Shown here piece by piece: positions 1 through 13,399 of a stretch of DNA of 64,000 nucleotides (positions within the stretch are counted from its first letter, which is position 1; every line of letters starts with the position of its first letter). The stretch lies in assembly GCA_947652605.1 (NCBI GenBank), contig OX393579.1, positions 40,368,970-40,432,969 on the forward strand. Direction: 5' to 3'. Source of the DNA: Elmis aenea. Its lineage: Eukaryota > Arthropoda > Insecta > Coleoptera > Elmidae. Made by a program: the position numbers and the translations under genes. The notes beneath the pieces were generated by a model. The model did no database searches. It had not been told where the DNA came from and was given only the letters and a program-made list of their open reading frames with translations.

Positions 1-533
1 ACGGTTTACTTACGTGCTTCCAAGGAAAAAGGGACAAAGACAATTATTTACCATGCCGATTAGGATTTGTTTTAAATAAAATATTTGTTTTCGCCATTTT
101 TAACAACAATTGTTTCAAAAAAGTCCCAAGTGTTATACATTGTCGAATTCAGAATAAAATGCTCTACAAATTGGCGTTAAAATCAGATATATCGTCATAA
201 GAAAAAATTGACCTGATGATGGTTAAAAAAAAACGAAACATCGCGCGGAAAATATAATTGGAGATTCTGATTCCTTGCAAAAAGTGGCCATGAAAAAGTT
301 TTAACAGAAATTAAATTCGACATCAAATGAAAAAGTTACGGGCAAAAAACAAAAATACACTTTTTTACTTTTTTCCCTATATCTCAAAAACTAAAAGAGC
401 TAGATAAGTTCTGTTTGCTTCAAATTATTAAGCACCTGAATATACAACTTTGCCCCAATTTAACCGAAGTCGTAACTCTTACCGTTTACGAGATCATCCC
501 CATAGTGGCCCTCGAAAAACGAGAACCCTGTAT
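1..533. repeat. Right arm of a foldback element cut by the window edge
   Basis: This stretch runs in the same orientation as, and is nearly identical to, 15531-16063, which is the right half of a complete palindromic element (14527-16063). It ends with the same terminal block, reading ...GAGAACCCTGTA. The left half would lie outside the window. No gene is seen in it. Confidence 0.85.
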
Positions 534-776
534 TCTATTCAAAGTAATAATAATTCTGAAGCTGCAAGTGAACCATATTATAATCGTTATCCAGAAAGAA
601 GACAGCCTAATAAATCTATTTTAGGTAGATTAAAACAAAATCTCATTTTGGGGACACATGAAAGACAATTTATTTAGAAACAGTAATAATAATATGAATG
701 AACTAAAAGAATATTTTAATTTAATTAAAATAAGTTTCACTTGCAGCTTCAGAATTATTATTACTTTGAATAGAAC
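534..776 (+). repeat. Small inverted repeat holding a transposase HTH (DUF4817-like) remnant
   Basis: Arms of about 42 bp at 534-575 and 733-776 are inverted copies. On the + strand, about 545-645 reads as a peptide containing NNSEAA, then YNRYPERRQPNKS, then GRLKQNL. That pattern matches the helix-turn-helix domain I know as DUF4817, found at the N-terminus of insect Tc/mariner-like transposases. The frame breaks soon after, so this is a relic and not a gene. The domain name rests on recalled family knowledge. Confidence 0.6.
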
Positions 777-1059
777 ATTCCAACATATCAGACTTTTTGT
801 AATATTCGTAAGCCATTTTGTGTTTTTAAGGTACAAAAATATAAACAATCAACAATTAAACGTGATTATTTCTTTCAAACTATCATTAAAACTACAGAAT
901 GACAGTTTGTTTTACCAGGTATATTCTTAATGACATAAGCGTATACTACTAAAAACAAAATAAAATATGGAAAATTACCAAATTGTTGCTATAATGTAAG
1001 GAAAATTAATAAATAGACCTTATATGATATATATTATTGGAATGGGGAAAAATCCTCTT

Positions 1060-1422
1060 TCTCGTGTTGTCACAGCCAACTATGGGTTCCATTTAAAAAA
1101 ATACAACTTTATGTCAACTCAAATTTCGATTTTTTTTTTGAAAAGTTGTCTACGCCACTGCATTCTTATTAAAAAAGTGCCTGTAGAACGTAAAAATTAT
1201 TTTTGTTTATTTTCATAAACAAGCGAGATATAGACATTAAACGAGAAGTCGAAAAATCGAGTTATCGCCGATAACTCGAAAACAAAACGATAACTAATTT
1301 TAGTTTTCACCAATTAACTTTTTCTCGAAAAAAGAGGTCAAGGAACGGGGGTCCGTTTTTCCATAACTCTATTAGCTACCGAGATTTCCTATTAAAACAT
1401 CGAAATTTGCCCACCCTGTACA
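1060..1422. repeat. Single arm of a TACAGGGTG-type foldback element
   Basis: The sequence matches the right arm of the complete element at 18586-19693. It shares the GAGTTATCGCCGATAACTC palindrome and ends CCCACCCTGTAC. Only one arm is present here, so it is a solo fragment. Confidence 0.75.
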
Positions 1423-4038
1423 ATAACAGAGATAAGCAAAAGTAAAGAACTTTGTAATAATTTGGGCAAATCTTTTAAAATAATGCATTATTTGTGAAAA
1501 CTGGTGTCTGGTGTAAAATTAATTTTTTAAACAGTAACTGCGTTCGTTTTTTTTTTTGTAAAATTGTACATATAATTTTATCATCTCAACAAATATTAGT
1601 TTCATTATCAGTTATACAAATGAAACCGATCTTCATTTGTTTTCACCGGCATTAATTTATTCTGCAAAACGTGAGAACAATAATGAATAATAAACAAATA
1701 CTTGGTTTATTTTTAAACTTGTGTGTTAAAACCGTTATGTTACAATTTTCTTAATTTATTTTATCTAAAGTTAAAGTGAAAGTACACTCCTAAATACCTA
1801 TTCATGGAGATTACAGGTCAACATACTCCGTAAAAATTTTTCGCTGCAGTGTAAAGATGAATGAATTTCTTAAATAAATAAATAAAAAATAGTTATTTGA
1901 TAGTTTGTGACCAATATGCCAACGTTAATGTGATAAACACTAGTTAAAAACGTTTTTAGTAAAACCTTTGTTGTAAGTCCCATACTATTCGACTTGTGGT
2001 TTATTTTTCTGGGGTTAACAAAAAATTTTATGTAGTTAGGTTATCAAAAAGTTAAAAATGAAAATATATTTTCTATTGCACATCAAATTGTATGTAATCA
2101 GTATCTATGGCAGTTGCGGTTATAAGTCGGATTTTTTGTTATGATATTGTATTATGTAGTAACTCAAACCACAAAAAGGTTCAAGAACCCGTAGATAGTG
2201 CCTATCATATATCTTCCCACAGGTCGCTGATCGATAGTATGATATGTCTTTCTCTAATAATAATTGGTAACGCAATAACACGTGCCATTTTAGGTTGAGT
2301 CGTCAATGATAAATACGTTGTCAGTTGGTCTTATTGACAAATATGCCAAGCACTTGAGAAATCTACAAAGTACATTTACATCAGTTTACGTTGCGTTATT
2401 TTTTATAAATTGTCGCAAAAAAGTTTCTTAAAGACCTAAAATATGGCGTTTTATAGTTCTAATATGTTGAGGAACAAACTGATTACGAGAACTGTTCTTG
2501 GCAATAGATCTAAAACGCATTTAATGCTTGATTTGCGTTGTTACCTATATACCCACCCATATATTTGAGGCGATAGTGTTTTTGTAACTTCATTAATAAT
2601 CGAAATATTTCTTACTTCCGATAATGCGTTTCAAATCAAACAACCTGTGTATCTGCATATATTTATAAAATCTGATAATCAGTATATTTGCCTTAAAGTT
2701 TGCAAACTCATGACAAATAACTCCAATATGGGCGTCCATAAAAAATTAAGAAGTTGACCATTGCATCCCCACAACTAAGCAGTTTGAATCAATTTTAACA
2801 GCGCTATGCCATAAAGGCTTTTGCCGAAACTAAAGATAGAAAAAACTTACGAATTAATCCGTTCGCCAGTCTTACATTACTATAACTTAAATCATTTATG
2901 GAACGGGTTCGTAATTTGGATTTGTTACGGTTGCAAAAGATGTCTAATATTGGAATATTTCGCGGCGCCTTTTCAGGCCTTTCACAGCGGTTCAGGACGT
3001 CGCGGCGCACAGTTTGCGCTGTAGTATAAATTATCTGTCAAATAACTTCCCATTCGACAAAATGTTAGAGCACTGATTTTCTAAAACCCAAGTAATATCG
3101 TAGTTGTTAAGTTGTCTTAGCCCTATGAGAGCGTAATTACTTGTATATCTACAAATCATTTTTTTTATTACTCATGTTTCATTACATGCTGTACTTATTG
3201 GTAGTGATCTGTGGGTCACCCCATGGTGACCACATTTATGTGTGTATAGATTTAATTGAACTACGTCGATTTGATATGGATTACATTCATTAAATTAAAT
3301 TAATGCAAGATTTAAAGAATTAAAATAAATTTCAAAATTATATGCAATTAATTTATTATCAACGATAAAAAGTAAAACAAAATTAATCGGTGACGGGTTT
3401 ATTAACGACGTGTGTACAACATATAAGTAAACATACTTAATTATTATGTATCTTTAATTATATTTAGTTAACAATAACTGGATCAACTGTGGTCCTTTTG
3501 GAAGAAGAATCTCTTTTACATTTTATGAAGCGACAGATAAAATTTAAAAATTGTTTTTAAAATAAGTTTCGTCTGAACTATCGTTATTGGCTATGTATTT
3601 AATCTTTAAAACAATAGTTAAATTAGACCTTTGTTTACTGGGTTGAAAGTAAAAATTGATGTCAAATTTAAATGTGTTTTTAGGAAATAATTAGAGCGTA
3701 AAGAATTGGTATTTATTCTCTGTTTTATATCATTTTTATTCTGTTTATTTAAAATATTTTCGTGACAAGTCTAGATGCATTTCACATATCAGTGAACAGT
3801 TATTTACGATTTTACTTTTAGAGCGTAAATAATTCGAACGAAACAAATCATCCATGCAAGTGAAATCTGTTCAAAATTATTTGTTATTGTTACAATTTTT
3901 TAGTAGGCAACTTTATAATCAACAACTGAATACTGAAAAATAATTAGACTCGTCCATGTCTATACTTTTAAGAATCAGTTGAGGTTCAGATATAAACCAT
4001 GGATTTTTAATTTCGACAAAGTTTCGAAATTGCAATCA
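1423..4038. other. Non-coding stretch without recognisable features
   Basis: AT-rich sequence with only short chance ORFs. I see no exon-like coding bias, no RNA gene and no clear inverted repeat. It could be intergenic or lie in a 5' intron of the large gene whose first visible exon is at 16747. Confidence 0.5.
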
Positions 4039-4046
4039 AATAATTG

Positions 4047-4304
4047 TAACCGAGCTCGGTAGATGGCTGGCAAAGCAGCCTAGCGAGTAATAGGGAGGTC
4101 GTGGGTTCAAATCCCGAGGCCGTCTGTCATCGCAGGAGTGGTTTTCTCTACCTACTATAGCCAAAAGCTGTGACTGCGCTTCCACCTACCCTCTACCCTT
4201 ACCCACCCTATCCTTGTTTCTACTCCTCCTCCACTCCACTGACACTAATAACCTCTGCAGTTGAAGTGTCATTAAACCAACAAATAAAACATTATAATAA
4301 TCAT
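4047..4304 (+). mobile_element. tRNA-derived SINE with 8-bp target-site duplication
   Basis: The head looks like a degenerate tRNA gene: an A-box-like TAGATGGCTGG near 4060, then a B box GGTTCAAATCC near 4110. A pyrimidine-rich unique body with repeated CTCC/CCACC and an A-rich (ATA) tail follow. It is flanked by AATAATTG at 4039-4046 and 4305-4312, the target-site duplication expected of LINE-mobilised SINEs. It would be transcribed by RNA polymerase III. It is not a functional tRNA: no full cloverleaf can be drawn and the sequence runs on for about 180 bp. Confidence 0.8.
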
Positions 4305-4312
4305 AATAATTG

Positions 4313-6821
4313 AAAGCTATACAGGGTGTTTGTATAAACTCTCCACCCCTAAAACGTCTTTGTTTTACGAAATTGCACTTAGATGTTTATGACGAAATAT
4401 TTACAGGTACGCAAGTTATTTTGAGTTATGTGATAGATTTTATGTATGATCAATTGTTTCTAAGATGTTTTGATTTTATAATTTAATTTTCTGCTAATTT
4501 CTTTCGCTCAAATATTTTCAAATAATTAATTGCGAGCTCTTGAAATGTGCTTCCAAACAGGAAGCAGACCTAAAATCTACGAGCACGCGAAATATTTATA
4601 CATTTTGAGAGTTTCTGGAAATGTCTAGACACAAAAATAGTACTAGAATTAGAAAGTACGCGAAAACGTAGCAGCGCCATCTGTCTGCGCCGCTGAGAAG
4701 CTAAGCAGGAGCTACTACACTCTATTTTGCGCTATTAAATATAGTCTTAAAAATATGCTTTTAAAACTTTGCGTTCGTGGACCACAATTAGGAGGACAGC
4801 AAAGGCAGAAATAGCCCCCGAAACATGGGCTTAAACACCCCTGGTCCTGGTGTAAGGGTTCGTAAAAGTCTATATCGTTTACAATTTAAATTTTTCAGTG
4901 ATAACAAAACTTTTATTGGACAGATTTTTGATGGTTCCGTTAACTTTTACCAAGCTTTTTGCAGCCGAACTTTTAAGGTTGCGCTACGTACAGATAGATG
5001 TAAAAAATTGTATATTTTACAACAAGAGATGAAAGTCCAGTTTTTTTCGTGAGGTGAGCGGCAAAGCGGCGAGTGAGAAAATCTCACGAACGAAAAAAAA
5101 CGCATGTCATCTCGAGTCGTAAATATTATTTTTTCTACGACATTAAAATTATATCATAGAACGAACGTTAATGTAAAGTAAACCAACCAAATGACAATTA
5201 TTATGTATAAAGTTTTAATTAATCATTTAATTTCCATAGCGACACTACCACACTGACATTGACATAAATACAATTATAACCTGCAAACGAAATATATTTA
5301 ATATAATTTTTGTACCATTCTGGGCTTTTATATAAAATGCTACATTAAAATTAAATTATTTTACAAGAATATAAACGCAATTTTAGTTTATTATTAGTTT
5401 AAGTTTTTTTTTTTTACACTACGCTTGTGGCGTTTAAGCTAAAAAAAAAATCGTAAATTTTACAATTTGATTTTGACATTGACATTGACTTTATTTTCGC
5501 CACCAGTGGCGAAAATTAATAATAATATTAAAAGAGACGAAAGTGAAACTTTCATGTAAAGTAGGCAGTGAGAAAATGACATTTTAGACATATGATATGT
5601 TCAAAAATCCAGGCTTTTTGAACACATGCACACATTTGTTTCACTTTCGGTTTCGCCGGAAATGACCCCAACTTTGTTATTTTAAATTTTTACATTTTTG
5701 TAAAGAGGAAGCGATTTTGGATACAACTGCACTATTTTGGTTAATTTTTATAACTTCAAAATTTTTTTGAAACAAAATTTAATTTTCTATTAAGTGTGCC
5801 GTGACCTGCATACATTGATTTTTATTATGTCAACAATTGTCCAAAAAACGTGTTTGTAAATTTTAAATGACATTTAGGTTACTTTAATAGGCTTTGAAGA
5901 TTGCGGAATCGGTTTTTTGACAAAAATCTAAAATCAAAACTAAAGAAAAAAGGGGGTGTACCACACTTCATTTACACCCGGTATATGAGTAGAAAAACGT
6001 AATTTTCAAGGGTATATCTTTTTTATTAAGAGGTGGTAATATACTGAAGATATTTTAACATAAAATACAGCGCATGAACGACATGGTATACGTTAAAAAA
6101 GTTACAAAACAATAGCGTATGTCAGTGTAACCAACGGAATTTTAATAAACTTTTTTCTACTTCTAATAATGGTCATGTTTAATCACACTTCACAGTGTAC
6201 GAAATGATATAATGAAGGGTCCCATAAGCGTGTTTTTAATTTTTTTTACAAACCTGACACTGAACTACATGCAGTTAATGGCTAGCGTACCATCACAGCC
6301 TTGTGTTAATTACAGAAATGTGTAAGACTGCAGTTGATGTAAGCAGATAACGACCACGCGTAGTCGTGTCCTTCGCGCTCGCCAGCATTTGCACACTTTA
6401 CATCGCCTTATTTTCTTAACAAGCTTTCTGTACTTTGTCATGCTGTATGGCTCTCCAACTTAAAATGTATATACATTCATTAAGTAGCCAAATAAACATT
6501 CTGACCGCCCATATTTACATGTAAAATGAATTAGTAACACGTTAAACACGTCCGTGTTTTATCTTTAGTAAATGAAAAACGTTCGGTTGGTTTAGTTGCT
6601 TTGATACATTCTTAGCTTACTCGAAATGTATCATCGTGTCACGGTGCGACATACATGACATTTAGGATATTGCATATTTATACATGCAGATGTTTATAAA
6701 AAAAAAACTATGTACGTTGATATATAGAGAGTGCTTTAAAAAGGATTACGATCAACAGCAATGGTAAGGACGTTGCTAGCATCCTGATGTGTAGCATAAA
6801 ATTACATTTGCACGTAATATG
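4313..6821. other. Non-coding stretch with foldback remnants
   Basis: A TACAGGGTG terminus begins at about 4321 without a clear partner. A right arm of the family seen at 13748-13950 ends near 5992, reading GTGTACCACACTTC then ACACCCGGTATA. Between about 5500 and 5660 there is more sequence of the family also seen at 45823-46280 (CGGTTTCGCCGGAAAT). I see no coding exon. Confidence 0.5.
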
Positions 6822-6988
6822 TACAGGGTGGTCCAAATTAAAAGTTTTGTAGTGTATTTTGGTAACTAAAAGTATTATTAAATATCTTATTAAGATCTGT
6901 AGGGCTACTTTTTCGAGATAATTTCGTGTATGCTATAAGATTTGTAGTAGCAGTTGTTGTTTTACCCTTTTACAAAAAAGAACGAATA

Positions 6989-8356
6989 TACCGGGTGATT
7001 CAGTTTGACTGTCGCACCCCTATAACTTTTTAATTATTGAAAACAACCCCAACAAACCTTATATTTTTGGAAACGGCGACAAATTCTCTGTTAACCCTTT
7101 AACTGGTAATGGGTAAAGGGTTTTATGTGCCCAAACTGGTCACCAAAACGTCTGGCTTTTTATGCAACCTCACAATATGCATCATAAACTGATAGTTCCT
7201 ATAGCAGAATAATCCTCTGAATCCGAATTACATATGCTCGAAGTAGTGCAGTGTTGCTAAAATAAAGAATAACGTAATTTTATGAAATTTGAAAAATATG
7301 CATTTTTTTATTCGTAAAACTTGATAACTAGCTTATTTATTTTCGTATTTCGACGATTTATTCATTAAATTATTCTCTTCGATTGGCTGGATCGCAATGT
7401 GTGAAAAATTATTCTTCACGAGATTTAATAACTCTTGTCAAATAAGTTTAAAGCGCGACCTCGTACATTTTGGTAAGCGCGTGCAGCAAAAATGTCACAT
7501 ACGAGTACTTTTTATATTTTTATAAATAGGTCACTACTATAACGAGACGAAATTGTTACAAAATATTAGCGAAGTTTTTCCAACACACAGAACTCGGTTA
7601 TTTCTAACGGTTTAAGAGATACGTCGTTTTCAAAATATGTAATTTTTTTATAACAACTATGATAGGTACATTAGTTTGGGTTATGTGATGTGCCTTTGTT
7701 AGCTCTACGATGACGTATGTCAAATCCGCGATAGGCAACTGTTTTTTTTAAATTAAATTACATAGTATAATTTTTTGTTGATTTGGATAGAAAATTTCAT
7801 TCTGAATTCGACCATGTATTAAAAAAGTATACATACATAAAAAAAAATTGAGAAAAATCAGTTCAAACTTTATTTATCAAATTATAGTAACCAGTCTATT
7901 AAACATAACAAAACACGATCACCTTTGTAAATGACAGTTTAAAGTTTATAACCTATGTTGTCAATATAGTTAGTTGTTAATTGTTAAGTGAAAATGGAAT
8001 TCTATACTAACCAAGAAAAGTTAGAAAATATTTTAATTCACGAAGAGTGTGGAAGAAATAAACTTTGAACTGATTTTTCTCGAAAATTTTCTAATGCATG
8101 CACACTTTTTTAATACATGGTCGGATTCAGAATTAAATTCTCTATCCGAATCAAACAAAAAAAGATAAACTATGTAATTAAAAAAAAAAAAAACAGTTGC
8201 CTAACGCGCATTTGACGTACGTCATCGTAGAGATAACAAATGCACATCGCTTATTATAGAATTTGTCGCCGTTTTCAAAAATATGAGGTTTATTGGGGTT
8301 ATTTTCAATAAATAAAAAGTTATAGGGGTGCTACAGCCAAACTGAATCACCCGTAT
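6989..8356. repeat. Inner foldback element nested in 6822-8478
   Basis: It starts TATACCGGGTGATTCAG and ends CTGAATCACCCGTATA. The arms are long inverted copies that share GTCGCCG, GGGGTTATTTTC and a block reading ATGACGTA. A second, partial copy lies at 10677-10974. The central part holds the start of a transposase reading frame at 7994. Confidence 0.85.
7994..8068 (+). pseudogene. Truncated transposase N-terminus (DUF4817-like leader)
   Basis: A 24-codon frame opens at ATG 7994 in an AAAATGG context and ends at TGA 8066. It contains YTNQEKLENILI then EECGRN, which resembles the first helix of DUF4817-type HTH domains at the N-terminus of insect transposases. Right after EECGRN the sequence switches to the right arm of the foldback. 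The gene was therefore cut by the event that made the element. It is not expected to make a working protein. Confidence 0.5.
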
Positions 8357-8478
8357 AGTTACTGACAACACTAATGAGTTTACCTCAAAAACTAGACTAT
8401 AATTAGATTGTAACTAACTGTTGTAGTTAGTATTTACCAAATCACTCTACAAGTTTTAGTATTTGGACCACCCTGTAC

Positions 8479-10417
8479 ACATAATTCCGTTTCCAAAAAA
8501 TAAGGGGTTACACAAGCTTTTTAATGATGTTTTTTGTAGTTAAATAGGGAACTAATTTGCTAATGTATAATACAAAAACCTGTTTGTAGTGTTTTACAAT
8601 TTCTTCTTTTATATCAAAAATAATACCATAATGTAATACTTAATGAATAGAATTAGTCATAAATAAAGCAGCCTACTCATTGAAAGGTCCGCATTCTTTT
8701 ATGCACATGTTTTATAACATGTGGTAATTATGATGACATCTAAATTACTAAAACTTGTCCATTGTATTGACCATAAAATAAATTTAAAACGCAGCGAATT
8801 AAACCCGTAATTAATAAGAATATTATGTATATGTATATGTATGTGTGTGTATTTTATTTTTTGTGGGCGTGTTTATCTATTGTAATAAAATATAAATCTT
8901 TGACAAAATTGCATAAATAAATGCTTTTTGTAGCATAACCCATTTAATTTTTCTACACTAAATTTAAAACTCTGATCAATGATTTATATCCAAATAAACA
9001 TAGTGTTGTTAACCCAATTAAAGTAATTTTTTTCTGTATATACCTGGTGTAAAAGAATTATGCTCACCCCATTGTTTCTTTAGATTTTAATTATAACAAA
9101 GTATGTGCGTGAAATCTATCTTAACTGTTGCACGCTAATACATCATTTCTAATTTGCCGGAAATTGCAGTAACTTTGATATTATAAATCGAACACCCTAT
9201 ATATTTTCACTTTTTTTGAAAGAGAAAGCAATTTTTAATACAACTACATAATTTTGAAAATCCTTTACGACCTCAAATAATTTTTTGTTTAAAAGTTTTT
9301 TTTAAGTGAGCCTGCAATAATTAAATAAAATTTTGTAAGCTAGTTGTAAATTTTAATTGACATTTAGATTATCTTAATTGGTATAAAATGTCAATTTTTT
9401 TAATCGAACTTCAGTGGCTCTTACGGTTTGTGATAATTCGTTTCTATTATTCTACGCATATACGAGCACTTGCATGTGTTGCAAAGTAATAATCTAATGG
9501 GGTAAAGTCAGAGGATCGTGTTGGTCAAGCAAATGGTCCCCCGGCCGTTTAAACGGTTTCGATAAGTGTGATCGAAATAATAGGACACTATGTGCTAAAA
9601 ATGCAGAGGAGCTTCTCTTGTAGATGCATTGCCGCGCGAAGAAATATCTTCAGGAACAAAATAACACAGAAAGTGCGTCGTGTCCTTCGCCAATCGAATT
9701 AAAATAAGTGTCCTAATAACAAAGTTACGGCAATTTCCGCCGAAATTGGAAATGATGTATAAGTGGCAAAAATACAGATGCTCGGGTTTTTTTACATATC
9801 ATAGATCTAAACTTAAATGTACAAATTAAAAACTAAACAAAAACAAGTGACTGAGTCTGATTCGTTTACAATTACACCCGTTATAAGAACTTATTGAAAT
9901 ATGTTTTTGAAAATATATTTTTAAAAAACAACGATGTAAAATCCATTTATCATCTTGGTTCATGCCTTGTACGCAATTTTTTAGTAGGTATAACTGTGAA
10001 AGTATCCACATAATAAGAATGAAAATATTATGAAAGATGAAGTGATTATTTGCTCTCGTACACCTAAATATTCGGTTTTCACAGTAGCAATACATTTATG
10101 ACTAAAATTTTTTATACATGCATACACGACCACAATAAAAAAAGAGGTAACGCATCCTTCCGGTTATAAAGCTGTATTTATACCTTTCCAAAACAATTAA
10201 AATCGTATGTTCGTATTAATTAATTTTATATATCTTAAGGTGTTAATTTCCAAGAAACTTAGTTGTATAAAACACAAAGAGTGGTTATAAAACTACTTAA
10301 TTATGGACGACCTTTTGTATATATGACGCAGAGCTATCTACTCTAATTAGTATGTCGTAGTACAGGTAGCTATCAACGTAAACTTGTGGTGATTGCGGTT
10401 CGTTTTTAAGTATCATA
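8479..10417. other. Non-coding stretch with one degenerate foldback
   Basis: Inverted segments at about 9143-9185 and 9713-9755 (GCCGGAAATTGCAGTAAC and its reverse complement) mark a degenerate foldback. A short TATG/TGTG microsatellite lies at about 8826-8850. Otherwise I see nothing. Confidence 0.5.
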
Positions 10418-10974
10418 TACAGGGTGTTGCATGACCAAACGGCCAAACTTAAGGAGCATGTTCTTTGAGTCAATTTAAGGAACAAATGTTGTATAAACCA
10501 TGGTCCAATACTCAATGGTTATCGAGTTATAGACCTTTAAAGTTAATGTCGACGTTTATTATTTGTTTTTATTTTTATTAAAAATTCATTTTTAATACAT
10601 GTCCATTGATAGTTATAGTATAATTTTTAAGATTTGATCATATTTTGTTATGTTAAATAGACTGTTTGCTATAATTTGAATAAACTTTGAACTGATTTTT
10701 CTCGAAAATTTTCTCATGCATGCATACTTTTTTAATACATGGTCGGATTCAGAATTTAATTCTCTATCCGAATCAACAACAAAAATTATACTATGTAATT
10801 TTTAAAAAAACAGTTGCCTATCGCGGATTTGACATACGTCATCGTAGAGATAACAAATCCACATCACTTAATAGAGAATTTGTCGCCGTTTCCAAAAATA
10901 TAAGTTTTTTTGGGGTTATTTTCGATAATTAAAAATTTATAGGGGTGCGACAGTTAAACAGAATCACCCGGTAT
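10418..10974. repeat. Fragments of two foldback families
   Basis: A TACAGGGTGTTGC left terminus starts at 10418. From 10677 to 10974 there is a right-half copy of the 6989-8356 element, ending AATCACCCGGTATA. No coding content. Confidence 0.7.
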
Positions 10975-13399
10975 ATTTCTTCAGTTCCACATCCGCTTCG
11001 TTGGCTTTTATGGAATTTTTTTAATTCCTTTTTAAAGGACCCTCTCTTTTGACAGCGAAATCTTAATTTGCGTCGGGAAACCCTCGTGCCTTGCAAAATT
11101 TTATGATTTTACTGTAAGCTTCACCCCCCAATTTCTATTTTTGTATTCGTAGCTTTTCACTTTCGATAAACATAGATTAGATTAATATAAATAAATAAAA
11201 TTTGTTATGAATCCTTTCGACCACAGGGGGATGTCAATGAAGCCAGTATACTACACGTTTTGGACGACTAGCGTGTAGTAAAGCGCGCGTTGTGAAATGT
11301 TGTGCAGCAATAGTCGCGAAAAAATTGCGCGTACACGATTTCCGACACGCCTACATTTGCCTTTGCAATCCTTTTACACACACACAATCATTCTCGCGCG
11401 AAAGCATACACGCCGCTCAATCGAGCAGGAAACCGTCTGTGTGTAAAGGCGCCTAATACCTTATTTGGACTAATTACGAACCAAAATGCACCAGTTATGG
11501 ATTTTTTATCTGTGAAAATTATTGGTCAGAACAGGAAACAAGAATTTTTAAAGCAATGTATATACAAAAATTAAAGTAAGGCGGCTATGTTTAAAGAGAG
11601 CGAATTTTTAATAACTTTACTACCACCATATACTTACTTAATCCATGGTCTATCAACCCTCACGGGTGTAAGGCATCTTTTTTCTTTTCTTTTTCTGGCG
11701 TTTTTCTGGAGTTGAGTTCTTTTGGGTTTTCTTCTTTTCTTTTTATTTCCTTTCGCAATGTCCTTTTTCATTGCTTGTGTCAAGTGTCATTTTCGATCGA
11801 TGTCCTCTTGTTATCTTTTCTTATTTCTTTTTTTTTTAAATTTATTTTCTTTCTCGTGTCCTTTTTCATTGCCTGTATCGTTAAACTAATATTTCTGTTA
11901 TTCTTTACCACCTGATTTTTGGAGGTTGATGATTTGTTGTTGTTTTATTATCTTTCAACTTATTCTGCTCCCTGTCCCATCTCAATTCTTTTCCATCAAT
12001 AGTGATCTTTTGATATCCTATTTTCGTTGTTCTTCGTTTCTGTCTCTCTTCTTCCGCTATTTGTTTTAGCTTCTTTTGAATTTCCAGTTCCTCCTTTGTC
12101 ATTTCGTTGTTTACATATATTATTTCTTGGAGTTGTTTTAACTTATACTTGTTTTTTCATTACCTTTTCTTTTTCTAGCGGTTTGAATATTTCTAACTTA
12201 TATTCTGACGTATATTACTACCATATATACTATGTATAATTCAATTTAATGAAATTGTGTGTTACCAAAATTACATTTAAAAAACATGTATTTGTGTGTA
12301 TTTGTAATCTAAAATTTTGTTATTTTTGACTTAAGTAACATTTTTATAACTAGAAATAGTTAAGCGTACATTTTTTTAAGATAAGCATGCTGTCAGTTTA
12401 CAAAAATTGTCTAAAACGACTGTACCTTATGTGATAGGTAGACATACCATAGTAACAGGTACATCAGCATCAGCAGTCAGCACTATTGAAAACATCTTAG
12501 AATATTTTATTTTTGTATCTACATATTTTGCAATATAAGAAATATTTATGCCAATGTCATTCGCAGTATTCTAAAATTACCTCCTATATGATTATTTGGC
12601 GAAAGTAAGAATTTTAATAAAAACGCGTGGCGCCCTGGCGGTGCCGCCTTATCGTCGCATGGAGGCTATTGCCTCCTCTGCTTGCCATTGTTCAGAAGTT
12701 CAGATGAACTGAATTTTTTTCACAAAAAAAAGTATTTTTGTAAGCCGTTTAGTGAAAATTCGCAAGAATTTCATTCTCAGTTTCCATGCGTAGGTACATA
12801 AATATTGTTTTGAATATCCTTTAAATAAAATAACCCCCTAAAAAAATATATATAAATAATACTTAGCATCTTTGTTTATACAACCACACAGAAATATATC
12901 GTCATACAACGTAACAAAAAGCAATTCTTAAATAATACATTATTTTAAAAGGTCACTGTAACACTTCCATTTAGTTTTAAACTAAACTAACTGGTCATTT
13001 TCACGGTTTTTAAGAACTTGTTAGTGTCATTGTAGTTTTAGTGTGGGCGATACAATTATTTATTTTGATTGAAGTTAAAATTTTTAAGTTTAACAGCCTG
13101 ACCTAAGATTTTTACCATTACTAAAATTTTACGATACTAAATACAGTGTGTCCAGAAGATCATTACTACCATACTACCTTAAATATCTCGTTTGTTTTTA
13201 GAATTAACTTTAACAAAGTTTATACAGTGTATACAAAAATTAACGTAACGTAACATGATAACTTTACAAAAAAAAAGTTTCGGATAAAAGTTGTTTGTGA
13301 ATATTTCACAACTTAACAATGTCAAAACGAACTTTTTTCATGCCTTAGTTGACAATAGTGTCATAATGGTTTTTGACTTGTTAAAGTTTTAAATTAATA
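10975..13399. other. Non-coding stretch; possible TE tail and one lysine/glutamate-rich minus-strand ORF
   Basis: A GC-richer patch at about 11225-11460 ends with GTGTAAAGGCGCC, a sequence type common at hAT-like element ends. On the minus strand at 12102-11905 there is a 65-codon ORF rich in Lys and Glu, with EEERQKRRTTKIGYQKITI. It could be a retroelement ORF fragment, but I cannot assign it. The remainder shows nothing. Confidence 0.35.

Larger units (their letters stand above)
6822..8478. repeat. Outer foldback element (TACAGGGTGGTCC termini)
   Basis: The left terminus GTACAGGGTGGTCC at 6821 and the right terminus GGACCACCCTGTAC ending at about 8478 are inverted copies. Inverted similarity continues inwards for roughly 150 bp on each side. 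A second inverted-repeat element (6989-8356) sits inside it. No transposase gene is present, so it is non-autonomous. Confidence 0.8.

Noticed and set aside
4060..4130. Functional tRNA gene
   Set aside because: A and B box-like sequences exist but no acceptor stem or anticodon arm can be paired, and the sequence continues as a SINE with target duplications.
11700..12239. Overlapping ORFs on both strands in a T-rich tract
   Set aside because: Strong composition bias (TTTCTTTT) keeps frames open. Only the minus-strand 65-codon ORF looks protein-like, and it could not be assigned.
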